A stretch of 34,738 nt of DNA from an uncultured Lysobacterales bacterium (GCA_937927755.1 CALBDB010000061.1:1-34738); one strand, 5' to 3'. Shown: positions 17,387 through 27,011, numbered from the stretch's first letter. Numbers and translations: made by a program. The notes: generated by a model from the letters alone, not told the origin.

Positions 17387-17504
17387 GTTACTTTCCTAAT
17401 TTTTGCAGGGTTTGTAAGCCACTAAATCCACAATGACTTGCATGAGATGCAGGGTTGTCGAGTATCGCATAAATTTCGAGGTTTTTCTTCAAGCCGCGGA
17501 CAGC

Positions 17505-17539
17505 AAAAAGCCCGGTTCGGCCAAGCCGTTCCGGGCTTT
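17505..17539 (-). terminator. Rho-independent terminator after rpmE2
   Basis: AAAGCCCGG (17507-17515) pairs with CCGGGCTTT (17531-17539). A second stem CGGC/GCCG (17518-17521 with 17525-17528) lies inside it, interrupted only by two T-T mismatches. On the minus strand a U-run follows. It insulates gltA from rpmE2, whose stop lies 18 bases upstream on the minus strand. Confidence 0.88.
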
Positions 17540-17556
17540 CTATAAACTGAACCGAA

Positions 17557-17799
17557 TTATTTCTGGTAACGGCGCTTAAAGCGGTCTACGCGGCCGCCGG
17601 TATCCATCAACTTGTGCTTGCCGGTATAAAACGGATGGGACGCACTGGAGACTTCCACCTTGATCAGCGGGTACTCGTTCCCATCTTCCCATTTGATGGT
17701 TTCTTTACTCTTTACAGTGGAGCGGGTCAGGAATGCAAAATCCGAAGAAAGATCCTGGAAAACCACTTCACGATAATCTGGGTGGATGTCAGCTTTCAT
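17557..17799 (-). CDS. rpmE2: Ribosomal protein L31, type B (zinc-independent)
   Basis: An 80-residue L31 with the type B signature ([29 protein letters not shown]). It contains no cysteine, so it is the zinc-free paralogue that in many bacteria is expressed under zinc limitation to replace the zinc-binding L31. Here it lies between hemW and gltA with its own promoter-like sequence and terminator. No clear Zur-type palindrome was seen upstream. If no zinc-binding copy exists elsewhere, this would be the ordinary housekeeping L31. Confidence 0.95.
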   Translation of the reverse strand: MKADIHPDYREVVFQDLSSDFAFLTRSTVKSKETIKWEDGNEYPLIKVEVSSASHPFYTGKHKLMDTGGRVDRFKRRYQK

Positions 17800-17837
17800 G
17801 ACTAATTCCGATATTCGTTAGGCCTAAAGAGCCGGGT

Positions 17838-17866
17838 AGTTTAATGGCGGGCGGCAAGCAATGCAA
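17838..17866 (-). promoter_or_regulatory. Putative rpmE2 promoter
   Basis: On the minus strand TTGCAT (17866-17861) and TAAACT (17843-17838) are spaced by 17 bases. A GC-rich segment (ACCCGGC) directly after the -10 resembles the discriminator of growth-regulated ribosomal promoters. It lies between hemW and rpmE2, 39 bases before the start codon. Confidence 0.4.
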
Positions 17867-17873
17867 GAGTCAA

Positions 17874-19031
17874 TTATGGCAGAAACATCTGTTGGATATC
17901 ATTGACAAATTTCCACCCGAGCGTCGTTGGTATGACACGTTCGTCATGGATCTCCAAAACGCCCTTTTCTACGGCCTGTTGAACACGACGCTCGACTAGC
18001 TGCCAGCTCAAACCGGTGCGCACACTGAAGTCGTTAATATACACACCCTGTTTCAGCCTCAATTGGTTGAGAAAGAACTCAAAGATCAGTTCATCGGCAG
18101 CCAATATGCGTGTTTCAGCCCGCCAGTCTCCGTTTTCCAGGCCCTGCAAATAACGTTTGGGGTGACGGTGCTTGGAGAACCGTTGGACCCTGCCATCGGC
18201 AGGTGTTGTGATTTTCCCATGCGCGCCTGCGCCAATCGCCAGAAAATCACCGTATCTCCAGTAATTCATATTGTGCCGGCCGTGCATATCTTTCTGTGCA
18301 AAAGCCGATATCTCATATTGCCCAAATCCGGCCGCTTCCAGCAAATCCTGACCGGTTTGTTGCATATCCCAGGCCACGTCATGATCCGGCAATTGCGGTG
18401 GCTGTGCGGCAAAGGCTGTATTTGGTTCAATGGTCAAATGATAGTAAGAGATATGCGCAGGATGGGCATTGATTGCCAGTTCGACATCACGCATCGATTG
18501 CTCGGGACCCTGTCCTGGCAAGGCATACATCAGATCAATATTGAAGTTCGAAATCCCGGCCGATTTCAGTGATTTGAGGCTTTGTTCTATTTCATCACGA
18601 CCGTGGATTCTGCCGATACGCTTGAGCGCTTCATTATCGAAGCTCTGAACACCCAGTGAAACCCGGTTAATGCCTGCATTTGCATAAGCTGGGAAACTGT
18701 CGTGCTCGATTGTTCCAGGGTTTGCCTCCAATGTGATTTCAGCGGCGGGACTCAGGTCCAGCCTTGCTCTGACCGCCGACAGGAATGCTCCAATATGATC
18801 AGCTGAAAACAGGCTGGGCGTCCCGCCGCCAAAGTAGACGCTTTTAACCGGGCGCCCCCATACCAGGGGCAAGTCCTGCTCAAGATCAGCAAGCAATGCC
18901 TGAATATACTCGTCAAGCGGTGGATTCCCGGGCATTGCATGGGAGTTAAAATCGCAGTAAGGACATTTGCGCACACACCAGGGCATGTGAACATAAAGGC
19001 TCAGAGGCGGGTTTCCAGGGCCTGTTAACAC
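17874..19031 (-). CDS. hemW: Radical SAM heme chaperone HemW
   Basis: HemW-type radical SAM protein, related to HemN but acting as a heme chaperone. The iron-sulfur cluster cysteines are Cys19, Cys23 and Cys26 (CVRKCPYC), followed by DF rather than the extra cysteine of HemN. The HNxxYW motif (HNMNYW) that marks HemW is present. Then come the FGGGTPS and GVQSF segments of the radical SAM barrel and a C-terminal winged-helix part (FFLNQLRLKQGV). 385 residues is typical. The start is a GTG; an in-frame stop three codons earlier limits alternatives, and no good ribosome binding site is visible. It is 25 bases after rdgB, as in many Proteobacteria where rdgB and hemW are adjacent. Confidence 0.95.
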   Translation of the reverse strand: MLTGPGNPPLSLYVHMPWCVRKCPYCDFNSHAMPGNPPLDEYIQALLADLEQDLPLVWGRPVKSVYFGGGTPSLFSADHIGAFLSAVRARLDLSPAAEITLEANPGTIEHDSFPAYANAGINRVSLGVQSFDNEALKRIGRIHGRDEIEQSLKSLKSAGISNFNIDLMYALPGQGPEQSMRDVELAINAHPAHISYYHLTIEPNTAFAAQPPQLPDHDVAWDMQQTGQDLLEAAGFGQYEISAFAQKDMHGRHNMNYWRYGDFLAIGAGAHGKITTPADGRVQRFSKHRHPKRYLQGLENGDWRAETRILAADELIFEFFLNQLRLKQGVYINDFSVRTGLSWQLVERRVQQAVEKGVLEIHDERVIPTTLGWKFVNDIQQMFLP

Positions 19032-19056
19032 TTACCAGTTCACTGCGTCGTCAGGC

Positions 19057-19683
19057 CTAAGCAAACCCGCCATCCCGCTCGCGCAACTGCCGGACAAGTT
19101 CCCGCAATGCCTGGCCCCGGTGACTCAGGTGGTGTTTCTTATTCGGGGGCAGTTCTGCCGCAGAACGTTGCGGACCCTGGCCCGGCGAGGTAACAACACC
19201 GAAAACCGGATCATAACCGAAGCCACCTTCACCCCGTGGTGCATGCAAAATTTTCCCATGCCAGCAAGCCGTTGCTATCAGTGGCGCCGGATCGGTAGCC
19301 GATTCCACCAGGACAAGGGCACAGAAGAAATAAGCGTTCCGGTCAGCACCGGTTTTCCCCTCGAGTTTTTCCAGCAGTTTGCGCATATTGGCGCGCGCAT
19401 CCGCGTCCTCACCGGCATAACGGGCGGAAAAAATACCCGGATCACCCTGGAGCGCCGGGACAACCAGTCCCGAATCATCCGCAATTGAAGGCAGCCCGGT
19501 ACGAGAGGCAGCCTGGCGTGCTTTGATCAGCGAATTCTCGACAAAGGTGCTGGCGGTTTCTTGCGCCTCTGGAACCTGCCATTCGCTTTGCGGACGTACG
19601 ACAATCCCAAGGGGCTTGAACATTTCCGCCATTTCACGCAACTTGCCCGGATTGCCACTGGCCAGCACATATTCGCGATGCAT
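19057..19683 (-). CDS. rdgB: XTP/dITP pyrophosphatase (RdgB/HAM1)
   Basis: Hydrolyses non-canonical purine triphosphates (dITP, XTP) to keep them out of DNA. The 208-residue protein has the nucleotide-binding motif SGNPGK (9-14). It also has the catalytic acidic pair Asp69-Asp70 in IADDSGL, then GIFSARYAG, GGFGYDPVF and the C-terminal SHRGQAL. It lies 21 bases after rph and 25 before hemW on the same strand, so rph-rdgB-hemW is probably one operon. Confidence 0.96.
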   Translation of the reverse strand: MHREYVLASGNPGKLREMAEMFKPLGIVVRPQSEWQVPEAQETASTFVENSLIKARQAASRTGLPSIADDSGLVVPALQGDPGIFSARYAGEDADARANMRKLLEKLEGKTGADRNAYFFCALVLVESATDPAPLIATACWHGKILHAPRGEGGFGYDPVFGVVTSPGQGPQRSAAELPPNKKHHLSHRGQALRELVRQLRERDGGFA

Positions 19684-19704
19684 GATATTAATATGTCCGG
19701 GTGC

Positions 19705-20421
19705 TCAGCCAGCCAGCGCTGCCGTCTGCGCTTCCATCAACGAGCGGATGCCCTTGTCTGCCAATTCCAGTAACTGGTCCAGTTCGTCTTTACGGAACGC
19801 ATGGCCTTCTGCCGTACCCTGCAGTTCGATGAACCCGCCGCCGTCATTCATCACGACGTTCATATCGGTTTCCGCACGTGAATCTTCCGGGTAATCGAGA
19901 TCCAGCACCGGTGTGTTCTGAAATATCCCAACGGAAACTGCAGCTATCTGGCCATGTACCGGATCCTTGGTAATTTTCTTCTTTGCCAATAACCAATTGC
20001 AGGCATCAACCAGGGCCACATAGGCGCCGGTGATGGCTGCTGTCCGGGTGCCGCCGTCCGCCTGCAGGACATCACAATCCAGTGTAATGGTATGTTCACC
20101 GAGGGCGGCACGGTCGACTACTGCACGCAAGGATCGTCCAATCAGGCGTTGGATCTCCATCGTGCGGCCTCCCTGCTTGCCGGCTGAAGATTCCCGCCGC
20201 ATGCGTGAACCGGTCGAACGGGGCAACATACCGTACTCTGCAGTGACCCAGCCTTCACCGGTGCCACGAAGAAATGCGGGCACCCGGCTCTCCACCGATG
20301 CGGTACACAGGACCCTGGTATTGCCACAGGCGATCAATACCGACCCTTCGGCGTGACAGGTGTAATTGCGCGTGATGCTGGTCTGACGTAACTCGTCTGC
20401 TTGTCTGCCACTGGGTCTCAT
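19705..20421 (-). CDS. rph: Ribonuclease PH
   Basis: Phosphorolytic 3'-5' exoribonuclease that trims tRNA 3' ends. The start at 20421 gives 238 residues, the same as E. coli, beginning MRPSGR, with AGGA 7 bases upstream. Phosphate-binding residues are in [21 protein letters not shown] (two pieces of one loop), and the catalytic aspartates are in [15 protein letters not shown]. The frame is open for another 105 codons upstream, but that part is antisense to yicC and is not coding. Divergent from yicC, an arrangement also found in E. coli. Confidence 0.96.
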   Translation of the reverse strand: MRPSGRQADELRQTSITRNYTCHAEGSVLIACGNTRVLCTASVESRVPAFLRGTGEGWVTAEYGMLPRSTGSRMRRESSAGKQGGRTMEIQRLIGRSLRAVVDRAALGEHTITLDCDVLQADGGTRTAAITGAYVALVDACNWLLAKKKITKDPVHGQIAAVSVGIFQNTPVLDLDYPEDSRAETDMNVVMNDGGGFIELQGTAEGHAFRKDELDQLLELADKGIRSLMEAQTAALAG

Positions 20422-20475
20422 TGAGTGATCCTGTTTGTCTGCTGATGATGAAGTGGAATGAAATTGAAGGTCGCC

Positions 20476-20506
20476 ATTATAGTGCAGTGAATCGAATAGG
20501 GCGCAA
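20476..20506 (-). promoter_or_regulatory. Putative rph promoter
   Basis: A perfect TATAAT lies on the minus strand (20481-20476) with TTGCGC (20506-20501) upstream, spaced by 19 bases, which is longer than ideal. The -10 box is 54 bases before the rph start. Confidence 0.4.
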
Positions 20507-20583
20507 ATTTCAGAGCTGCGAGAATAGCCACCCTGCCAGCTAAACGTTAACATTGTGCCACTGCCTGCAACGTGGAAAAAGTA

Positions 20584-21453
20584 ATGATTCGAAGTATGAC
20601 CGGTTTCGCCCGGATTGAACGCCAGTATGATTTTGGGCGTCTTATCTGGGAAATGCGTTCGGTTAACCACCGCTACCTTGATATTGGACTGCGTTTGCCG
20701 GAGGAATTCCGCCCACTGGAGGCGGATATCAGGCAATCTCTCGGGCAGTACCTGAGCCGGGGGAAAATTGAAGCAAGTTTACGTTTTGCCGAAACAGCAG
20801 GCGCCAAGGGCAGCGGGCTGGAACTCAACCTGGCGCTGGCGCGGGAACTTCTTGAAGTACACGGGGAAATGGCCCGCCTGGCAAAGAGTGCGCATGAGCC
20901 CGATATCAGCCAGTTACTCAAATGGCCCGGGCTGATCGAAGACAAACGTCCGGACCCGGCTCCGTTGCAGGCTGCTGCGATGGAACTGCTGGTCGAGACA
21001 GTACAGGATCTGCAGACAGGGCGTGGCCGCGAAGGCGAACAGATGGCCAGCGCAATTCGCGAAAGACTGGCCGGTGTCACGACCCTGACGGAAAGCATCA
21101 GGTCATGGTTGCCGGATATCAGGGCCGCCCTCAAGCAACGGATGCTGGACCGCATTGCCGATCTGCCGCAACCGCTTGACCCTGGCCGGATCGAACAGGA
21201 AGTCGCAATCCTGGCCCAGAAAATAGATGTGGATGAAGAGCTGGACAGGCTGGATGCGCATGTCGATGAGGTCTACCGGGTGCTGGAATTGACAGAACCC
21301 GTCGGCCGGCGGCTTGATTTCCTGATGCAGGAGTTCAACCGCGAATCAAACACACTCAGTTCGAAATCGGTTGACCAGCGGACCACGCAGGCCGCCGTTG
21401 ACCTGAAAGTACTGATCGAGCAAATGCGGGAGCAGGTACAGAATGTCGAGTAA
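20584..21453 (+). CDS. yicC: YicC family endoribonuclease
   Basis: YicC was long a conserved protein of unknown function; recent work describes the family as endoribonucleases acting on small RNAs. The product begins [10 protein letters not shown] and contains [12 protein letters not shown] and the C-terminal [13 protein letters not shown] and [21 protein letters not shown] (two parts of one block), all typical of the family, so the gene is complete (289 residues). The ATG at 20584 matches the usual family start; a GTG at 20572 would add four residues. It overlaps gmk by 11 bases, so the two are probably coupled. Confidence 0.93.
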   Translation: MIRSMTGFARIERQYDFGRLIWEMRSVNHRYLDIGLRLPEEFRPLEADIRQSLGQYLSRGKIEASLRFAETAGAKGSGLELNLALARELLEVHGEMARLAKSAHEPDISQLLKWPGLIEDKRPDPAPLQAAAMELLVETVQDLQTGRGREGEQMASAIRERLAGVTTLTESIRSWLPDIRAALKQRMLDRIADLPQPLDPGRIEQEVAILAQKIDVDEELDRLDAHVDEVYRVLELTEPVGRRLDFLMQEFNRESNTLSSKSVDQRTTQAAVDLKVLIEQMREQVQNVE

Positions 21454-22069
21454 CCGCGGTTATCTTTTTGTTATCGCCGCACCCTCGGGCGGCGGAAAAA
21501 CCAGCCTGATCAATGGATTGCTTGAACGCGATCCGCGTTTGACCCTGTCTGTTTCTCACACCACGCGGCAGGCCAGGCCGGGCGAAACAGATGGTCAACA
21601 CTATCATTTCGTTTCCGATGAGGTATTTGAGCAAATGATTGAAAATGGCGACTTCATGGAGCACGCCAGAGTTTTTGACCACCTTTACGGAACTAACCGG
21701 AATTCCATTGCCTCACAACTGGACCAGGACCGCGACGTAATTCTTGATATCGACTGGCAGGGGGCGCGCCAGGTGCGGTCCTCATTTCAGGATTGCTGCC
21801 TGATTTTTATCATTCCGCCATCTCTCGAAGCCCTGCGCCTGAGACTGAACAAACGCGGGCAGGACAGCGCCAGTGTGATTGAGCGGCGCATGCGGGACGC
21901 ACGCGCTGAAATCTCTCATTGGGCTGAATTTGACCAACTGGTCGTCAACGATGACTTTGATGTAGCACTTGAAGAACTGCTCACAATCATCAATGATCAC
22001 CGTATGCAAAAACCACCCGTGGTGAACAAGGACAATCAACGTCTGGCGCAGCAGCTAGGAAGCCGCTAA
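21443..22069 (+). CDS. gmk: Guanylate kinase
   Basis: Phosphorylates GMP to GDP. The 208-residue protein has the P-loop APSGGGKTS (13-21), the GMP-binding stretch SVSHTTRQARPGETDGQHYHF and the lid region RLNKRGQDS. It is the first gene of a block ordered gmk-rpoZ-spoT-ridA-recG that links guanine nucleotide supply to (p)ppGpp metabolism. Overlap with yicC (11 bases) implies that yicC leads this transcript. Confidence 0.97.
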   Translation: MSSNRGYLFVIAAPSGGGKTSLINGLLERDPRLTLSVSHTTRQARPGETDGQHYHFVSDEVFEQMIENGDFMEHARVFDHLYGTNRNSIASQLDQDRDVILDIDWQGARQVRSSFQDCCLIFIIPPSLEALRLRLNKRGQDSASVIERRMRDARAEISHWAEFDQLVVNDDFDVALEELLTIINDHRMQKPPVVNKDNQRLAQQLGSR

Positions 22070-22106
22070 AATAGCGGGTTCCGCCTAACACATTACAGGA
22101 TATAAA

Positions 22107-22370
22107 ATGGCTCGTATTACCGTAGAAGACTGCCTCGAGAATATTGGTAACCGCTTTGAGCTTGTGCTCACCGCGACCAAGCGTGCACGCCAGATCGGCC
22201 ATGGCGCCGAACCACTGGTTGAAGAAGAAAACGACAAGCCAACCGTCATCGCACTCCGCGAAATTGCCGATGGCCTCATTGATTCGGAACGCGTAGACGT
22301 TCTGCAGGCTGAAATCGAAGCCGCCGAGGTCTTTGAAATGGAGCCAGGAGAAGAAGATCTCAAACTCTAG
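22107..22370 (+). CDS. rpoZ: RNA polymerase omega subunit
   Basis: The 87-residue omega subunit has the conserved MARITVEDC start, [17 protein letters not shown] and [11 protein letters not shown], the part that clamps the beta' subunit and contributes to a (p)ppGpp binding site. It is followed 14 bases later by spoT, an arrangement conserved in Gammaproteobacteria. Confidence 0.97.
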   Translation: MARITVEDCLENIGNRFELVLTATKRARQIGHGAEPLVEEENDKPTVIALREIADGLIDSERVDVLQAEIEAAEVFEMEPGEEDLKL

Positions 22371-22384
22371 GGCCCGTTAACACT

Positions 22385-24517
22385 ATGCTGGCGACCCCGA
22401 TGACCATGCCGGAGCCGGTTCTTGATTTAAGAGATCTGCTCAACACCTACCTGGAACCGGAAAAGGTCGCCATTATTCTCCGCGCATTTGAGACCGGCGC
22501 GAAAGCACACGAAGGCCAGACTCGCAAAACCGGTGAGCCCTATATACTTCACCCGATAGCGGTTGCACGCATATTGGCCAATATGCGTATGGATTACAGT
22601 AGTGTTGCTGCCGCCATCCTGCATGACACGATCGAAGATACACCACTGACACGTGATGAAATCGCATCCCGTTTTGGCGAGGAGATAGCGGAGCTTGTTG
22701 AAGGTGTAACCAAGCTGGACAAGATGAAATTCCGCACCCGTAACGAGGCGGATGCAGAGAGCTTCCGTAAACTGATGCTGGCCATGTCACGGGATTTACG
22801 GGTGATATTCATCAAACTGGCCGACCGTATGCACAACATGCGCACGCTTGGCTCGATGGAGAGCAAGTCAAGACGCAGGATCGCACGGGAAACGCTGGAT
22901 ATATACGCGCCCATCGCCGACAGGCTGGGTATGAACAGCATCAAGTCAGAACTCCAGGACCTCGGTTTTGCCAACCTGTACCCCTGGCGGCACCGGACCA
23001 TTGCCGAACACATCAATTCGGTTACCGGGGACCGGAGCGAGATAATTGCCGACATCCGGAAAGCATTAAAACGTAAAATGAATGAGGCGGGAATACCTTG
23101 CGAGATCAAGGGCAGGGAGAAAACCCCGTACAGCATTTACCGAAAAATGGCAGCCAAGGACCTGTCATTTACCGAGGTCAATGATGTATACGGGTTTCGC
23201 ATCATTACCCACTCCGAACCACACTGTTACCTGGCGCTGGGTACCGTCCACGGACTCTACCGGCCAAGGCCCGGTCGCTTCAAGGACCACATTGCCTTAC
23301 CCAAATCCAATGGTTACCAATCTCTTCACACCGTTCTGAACAGCCCCTTCAACCTGCCGGTGGAAATCCAGATTCGAACACAGGAGATGGATGTCCTGGC
23401 CGAAAAGGGGGCGGCGGCCCATTGGCAATACAAGAGCGGCGAATCCACTTCGGGCACAGCCCAGGTGCGCGCGCGCGAATGGCTGATGCAACTGGTTGAG
23501 GTGCAACGGCACAGTACAGATTCGCTGGAATTTCTCGACGGGGCAAAATCAGACCTGTTCCCAGGCCAGATATTTGTTTTCACCCCCAAAGGCAAAATCA
23601 TTGATTTGCGCAGCAACGCAACCGCGCTCGATTTTGCCTACGCCATCCATACCGGGGTTGGTAACCACGCCAGCAGGATACTGGTGGACAAGATGGAAGT
23701 GCCATTTTCAACCCCGCTTGAAAACGGACAGACGGTCAAAGTCGTTACCGATGCCTCGTCGCACCCGATACCCGAGTGGCTGGAGTTTGTCAGCACCGCC
23801 AGGGCGAGAACAGCCATACGTCATTACATAAAGAGCCTTGAACAGGCGGATACCGTTGCACTTGGCCTGCGTCTATTGGAAACAGCGCTCAATAAGCGCG
23901 GATCCGACATCGATGCTGTGCCGGCGAACCGCATGGAGCGATTCCTGAAGAATAATAATTTCAAACGCCAGGAAGATCTGTTGACGGAACTCGCCCTGGG
24001 CAACATGTTATCGAGCGTCGTGGCCGCCAGACTGGCACCCGAGGTAAGCACACTCGGGGCGGGCGACCAAACCGAAGCATTGACCATCGCTGGCTCGGAA
24101 GGCAGCGCAGTAAAATTTGCAGCCTGCTGCCTGCCTGTGCCGGGTGATAGCATTATGGGTTGGCTATCAGCCGGCAAGGGTGTGATCGTACACCGGGCAA
24201 ATTGCCGCAACGTCAGGGAATTCCGCAAACAGCCGGATCATTGTATCGACGTGATCTGGGCCCCCATCCGTCGTGGCATGTTTGAAGTGGCTTTGCTCAT
24301 ACTCGCGAAGAATGTACCCGGTGTACTGGCAAATATTTCAACCAGCATTGGCGAAGCAGGCAGTAATATTGAAAAAATCGAACAACCTGAAGCCAACCAG
24401 GAAATCGCCACGTTGCTATTCACCATCAGTGTAAGAGACCGTGACCACATGGCGCATGTCATGAGACGGCTGCGCCGCAATCGCAACGTAACCCGTGTCA
24501 GCAGGATTAATGCCTAG
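22385..24517 (+). CDS. spoT: Bifunctional (p)ppGpp synthetase/hydrolase SpoT
   Basis: Controls the stringent-response alarmone. Domains in order: an HD hydrolase domain with HPIAVA, HDTIEDT and LADRMHNMRTL (residues about 55-160), all metal ligands present; a RelA/SpoT synthetase domain with KTPYSIYRKM and NDVYGFRIIT (about 240-350); a TGS domain (IFVFTPKGKIIDL, about 395-455); a zinc-finger-like helical region with AACCLPVPGD; and a C-terminal ACT domain (FEVALLILAKNVPGVLANIS). The intact HD domain identifies SpoT rather than RelA. 710 residues is normal. The start could be the ATG at 22385 or one five codons later. Confidence 0.97.
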   Translation: MLATPMTMPEPVLDLRDLLNTYLEPEKVAIILRAFETGAKAHEGQTRKTGEPYILHPIAVARILANMRMDYSSVAAAILHDTIEDTPLTRDEIASRFGEEIAELVEGVTKLDKMKFRTRNEADAESFRKLMLAMSRDLRVIFIKLADRMHNMRTLGSMESKSRRRIARETLDIYAPIADRLGMNSIKSELQDLGFANLYPWRHRTIAEHINSVTGDRSEIIADIRKALKRKMNEAGIPCEIKGREKTPYSIYRKMAAKDLSFTEVNDVYGFRIITHSEPHCYLALGTVHGLYRPRPGRFKDHIALPKSNGYQSLHTVLNSPFNLPVEIQIRTQEMDVLAEKGAAAHWQYKSGESTSGTAQVRAREWLMQLVEVQRHSTDSLEFLDGAKSDLFPGQIFVFTPKGKIIDLRSNATALDFAYAIHTGVGNHASRILVDKMEVPFSTPLENGQTVKVVTDASSHPIPEWLEFVSTARARTAIRHYIKSLEQADTVALGLRLLETALNKRGSDIDAVPANRMERFLKNNNFKRQEDLLTELALGNMLSSVVAARLAPEVSTLGAGDQTEALTIAGSEGSAVKFAACCLPVPGDSIMGWLSAGKGVIVHRANCRNVREFRKQPDHCIDVIWAPIRRGMFEVALLILAKNVPGVLANISTSIGEAGSNIEKIEQPEANQEIATLLFTISVRDRDHMAHVMRRLRRNRNVTRVSRINA

Positions 24518-24529
24518 GAGAATTTTAAT

Positions 24530-24913
24530 ATGAAAGACAGGGAAATTATCCATACCGATAACGCGCCACAAGCCATTGGAACGTACTCTCAGGCTGTCAA
24601 ACACAGGGGAACGGTCTTTCTTTCCGGGCAAATACCATTGATTCCGGAAACCATGGAACTGGTCACGGGCGGTATCGAAGAACAGATCCGGCAGGTCTTT
24701 GACAACCTTTCGGCGGTTTGCGCTGAAGCGGGTGGTTCTCTCGCCGATATTTCAAAGTTAACCGTCTACCTGACCAGCATGGACGATTTCCCACACGTCA
24801 ATACCATAATGGGCCAGTACTTTTCGACCCCGTACCCTGCCAGGGCCGCTGTCGGCGTAGCGGCCCTGCCGAAGGGTGCTGACGTCGAGATGGACGCAAT
24901 TCTGACGCTCTAG
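24530..24913 (+). CDS. ridA: RidA family 2-iminobutanoate/2-iminopropanoate deaminase
   Basis: RidA hydrolyses reactive enamine/imine intermediates released by PLP-dependent dehydratases, protecting other PLP enzymes. The 127-residue protein is complete: APQAIGTYSQAV, FLSGQIP and PARAAVGVAALPKGADVEMDAI (two adjoining motifs) contain the catalytic arginine and the conserved glutamate. A strong AGGAG is 9 bases before the ATG. It sits between spoT and recG, where E. coli has trmH. The dehydratase-like gene at 4835 is a plausible source of its substrate. Confidence 0.95.
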   Translation: MKDREIIHTDNAPQAIGTYSQAVKHRGTVFLSGQIPLIPETMELVTGGIEEQIRQVFDNLSAVCAEAGGSLADISKLTVYLTSMDDFPHVNTIMGQYFSTPYPARAAVGVAALPKGADVEMDAILTL

Positions 24914-24929
24914 CGGAGTTTTAGCAGCC

Positions 24930-27011
24930 TTGGCACAATCGCGGTCCATGTCACTGACGGACCTGCAAGGTGTAGGCCCAAAACTTGCCGCTAAAATGAA
25001 CGCACTTGGCATCAGCCAGGTGACGGATTTGCTGTTTCACCTTCCAGGCCGCTATGAAGACCGCACACGTATCCACCCGATAGGCAGTTGCAGACCCGGC
25101 CAGCGCGTGTTGATCGAAGGACGTATTGAACATTCCGCCATCGTCCGTGGCCGCCGCTCCATGCTGGTGGTCGTGCTTTCTGACGGAACCGGCCGAATTA
25201 CACTTCGGTTTTTTCACTTTCGCGTCTACCAAAAACAGCAACTCGCCGCTGGAACGCGCCTGCGTTGTTTCGGGGAGGTTCGTGCCGGATTCCAGGGTCT
25301 GGAAATGGTCCATCCGGGTTATCAGCGATTGACCGGGCAGGGGCATGAGCCCGTTGCTGATCGCCTGACTCCGGTTTATCCCAGCGCCGAAGGTCTCGGA
25401 CAAAAAAACTGGCTCAGGGTGACCGATCAGGCCCTGGCACTGATGCGCCGGGGTCAGTTGGAACTAGAGGAACTGTTACCCGAAACACTGCTGGGCCAGC
25501 TCAAAATGCCATCTCTGACCGATGCGCTTGACTATATCCACCGGCCGCCACCCGATGCCGATGTTGCCGCACTGGTGTTAAAGGACCACCCAAGCCAGAA
25601 GCGCCTCGCCCTCGAAGAGCTATTGGCACACAACCTCAGCATGCAGAAACTGCGACGCATACAACGGGCCCGTATTGCACCGGCCATGCCAGTCGGCGCG
25701 GGTGTGGAAAACGACTTTATGCAGCGCCTGCCATTCGAACTGACCGGGGCCCAGCAGCGGGTAGCGGGAGAAATTCTCAGTGATCTTAAGCGAACCAAGC
25801 CGATGCTACGCCTGCTGCATGGTGACGTGGGCTCCGGCAAGACAGTTATTGCCGCCCTGGCCGCATTGAGAGCGACGGGAAGCGGTTACCAGACTGCAAT
25901 TACCGCGCCGACGGAGTTACTCGCTGAACAGCATCTTCGCGTATTCAGTGATTGGTTCGAACCACTCGGGATTCACCCCGTCTGGCTGAGCGGCAAGGTT
26001 ACCGGTACTAAACGTAGCCTTGCCCTGCAAAGAATCAACGATGGCGCGGAGGTGGTTATCGGGACACATGCATTAATGCAAAAAGGTGTGGATTTCCAAC
26101 GCCTGGGACTGGTTATCGTTGATGAACAGCATCGTTTCGGTGTAGACCAGCGTATGAATTTGCTGCAAAAAGGCGGCACCGGCGACCAGCAGGCCCACCA
26201 GCTGATCATGACTGCGACCCCCATTCCCCGCACACTGGCGATGACCGCGTATGCCGGTATGGACGTCTCCGTGATCGATGAACTGCCACCAGGCCGAAAG
26301 CCTGTCACCACGGTAGTCATGTCCAACGAAAGACGCAGGGAAGTCATACGGCGGGTGGCGAAGGCGTGTGCAAAAGGCCAACAGGCTTACTGGGTGTGCA
26401 CCCTTATTGAGGAGTCCGGCCTCATCGAAGCGCAGGCCGCTGAAGATGTGGCCGGGGATTTGCACAAGGATCTACATGACCTGAATATCGGCCTGATCCA
26501 TGGACGGCTGAAGCCGGCGGAGAAACAACAGATCATGGATGCGTTCAAAGCCGGTGACATTCACCTGCTGGTCGCCACAACGGTGATCGAAGTTGGAGTG
26601 GATGTACCCAATGCCTCGCTGATGATCATTGAAAACGCGGAACGGCTTGGACTCGCCCAGCTTCACCAGTTGAGAGGCCGGGTGGGACGCGGCTCCAGCC
26701 AGTCCAGTTGCGTGTTGATGTACAACCCGCCTCTGGGCGACCTTGCAAGACAGCGCATGGAGATAATGCGTGAAACCGCAGATGGCTTCCGTATTGCGGA
26801 GAAAGACCTTGAATTGCGCGGACCGGGCGATGTGCTGGGTACACGGCAAACCGGCATGCTGTTATTCCGGGTCGCCGACCTGGCCCGTGATGCCGGCTTG
26901 TTGAAAATGATCCCCGCCAGCGCTGCGACCCTGATGAAACAGCACCCCGAACAGGTGGACAAACTCATACGCCGTTGGGTCGGAGACGCGTCGCGGTTTG
27001 CCGGTGTTTGA
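24930..27011 (+). CDS. recG: ATP-dependent DNA helicase RecG
   Basis: RecG remodels stalled replication forks and branched DNA. The N-terminal wedge domain (about 1-270) includes an OB fold (RVLIEGRIEHS... to CFGEVRAGFQG). The helicase core follows with Walker A GDVGSGKT, the DEQH box VDEQHRFG, motif III MTATPIPRTLA and motif VI QLRGRVGRG, then the C-terminal TRG-like region (GPGDVLGTRQTG). 693 residues matches E. coli RecG. The start is probably a TTG at 24930, with GGAG 11 bases upstream; an ATG at 24948 would shorten the conserved N-terminus. Confidence 0.96.
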   Translation: MAQSRSMSLTDLQGVGPKLAAKMNALGISQVTDLLFHLPGRYEDRTRIHPIGSCRPGQRVLIEGRIEHSAIVRGRRSMLVVVLSDGTGRITLRFFHFRVYQKQQLAAGTRLRCFGEVRAGFQGLEMVHPGYQRLTGQGHEPVADRLTPVYPSAEGLGQKNWLRVTDQALALMRRGQLELEELLPETLLGQLKMPSLTDALDYIHRPPPDADVAALVLKDHPSQKRLALEELLAHNLSMQKLRRIQRARIAPAMPVGAGVENDFMQRLPFELTGAQQRVAGEILSDLKRTKPMLRLLHGDVGSGKTVIAALAALRATGSGYQTAITAPTELLAEQHLRVFSDWFEPLGIHPVWLSGKVTGTKRSLALQRINDGAEVVIGTHALMQKGVDFQRLGLVIVDEQHRFGVDQRMNLLQKGGTGDQQAHQLIMTATPIPRTLAMTAYAGMDVSVIDELPPGRKPVTTVVMSNERRREVIRRVAKACAKGQQAYWVCTLIEESGLIEAQAAEDVAGDLHKDLHDLNIGLIHGRLKPAEKQQIMDAFKAGDIHLLVATTVIEVGVDVPNASLMIIENAERLGLAQLHQLRGRVGRGSSQSSCVLMYNPPLGDLARQRMEIMRETADGFRIAEKDLELRGPGDVLGTRQTGMLLFRVADLARDAGLLKMIPASAATLMKQHPEQVDKLIRRWVGDASRFAGV

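Noticed and set aside
20422-20736. 105-codon N-terminal extension of RNase PH in an open frame
   Set aside because: The segment is antisense to the start of yicC and the intergenic region, has no family similarity, and the start at 20421 gives exactly the normal length with a good ribosome binding site.
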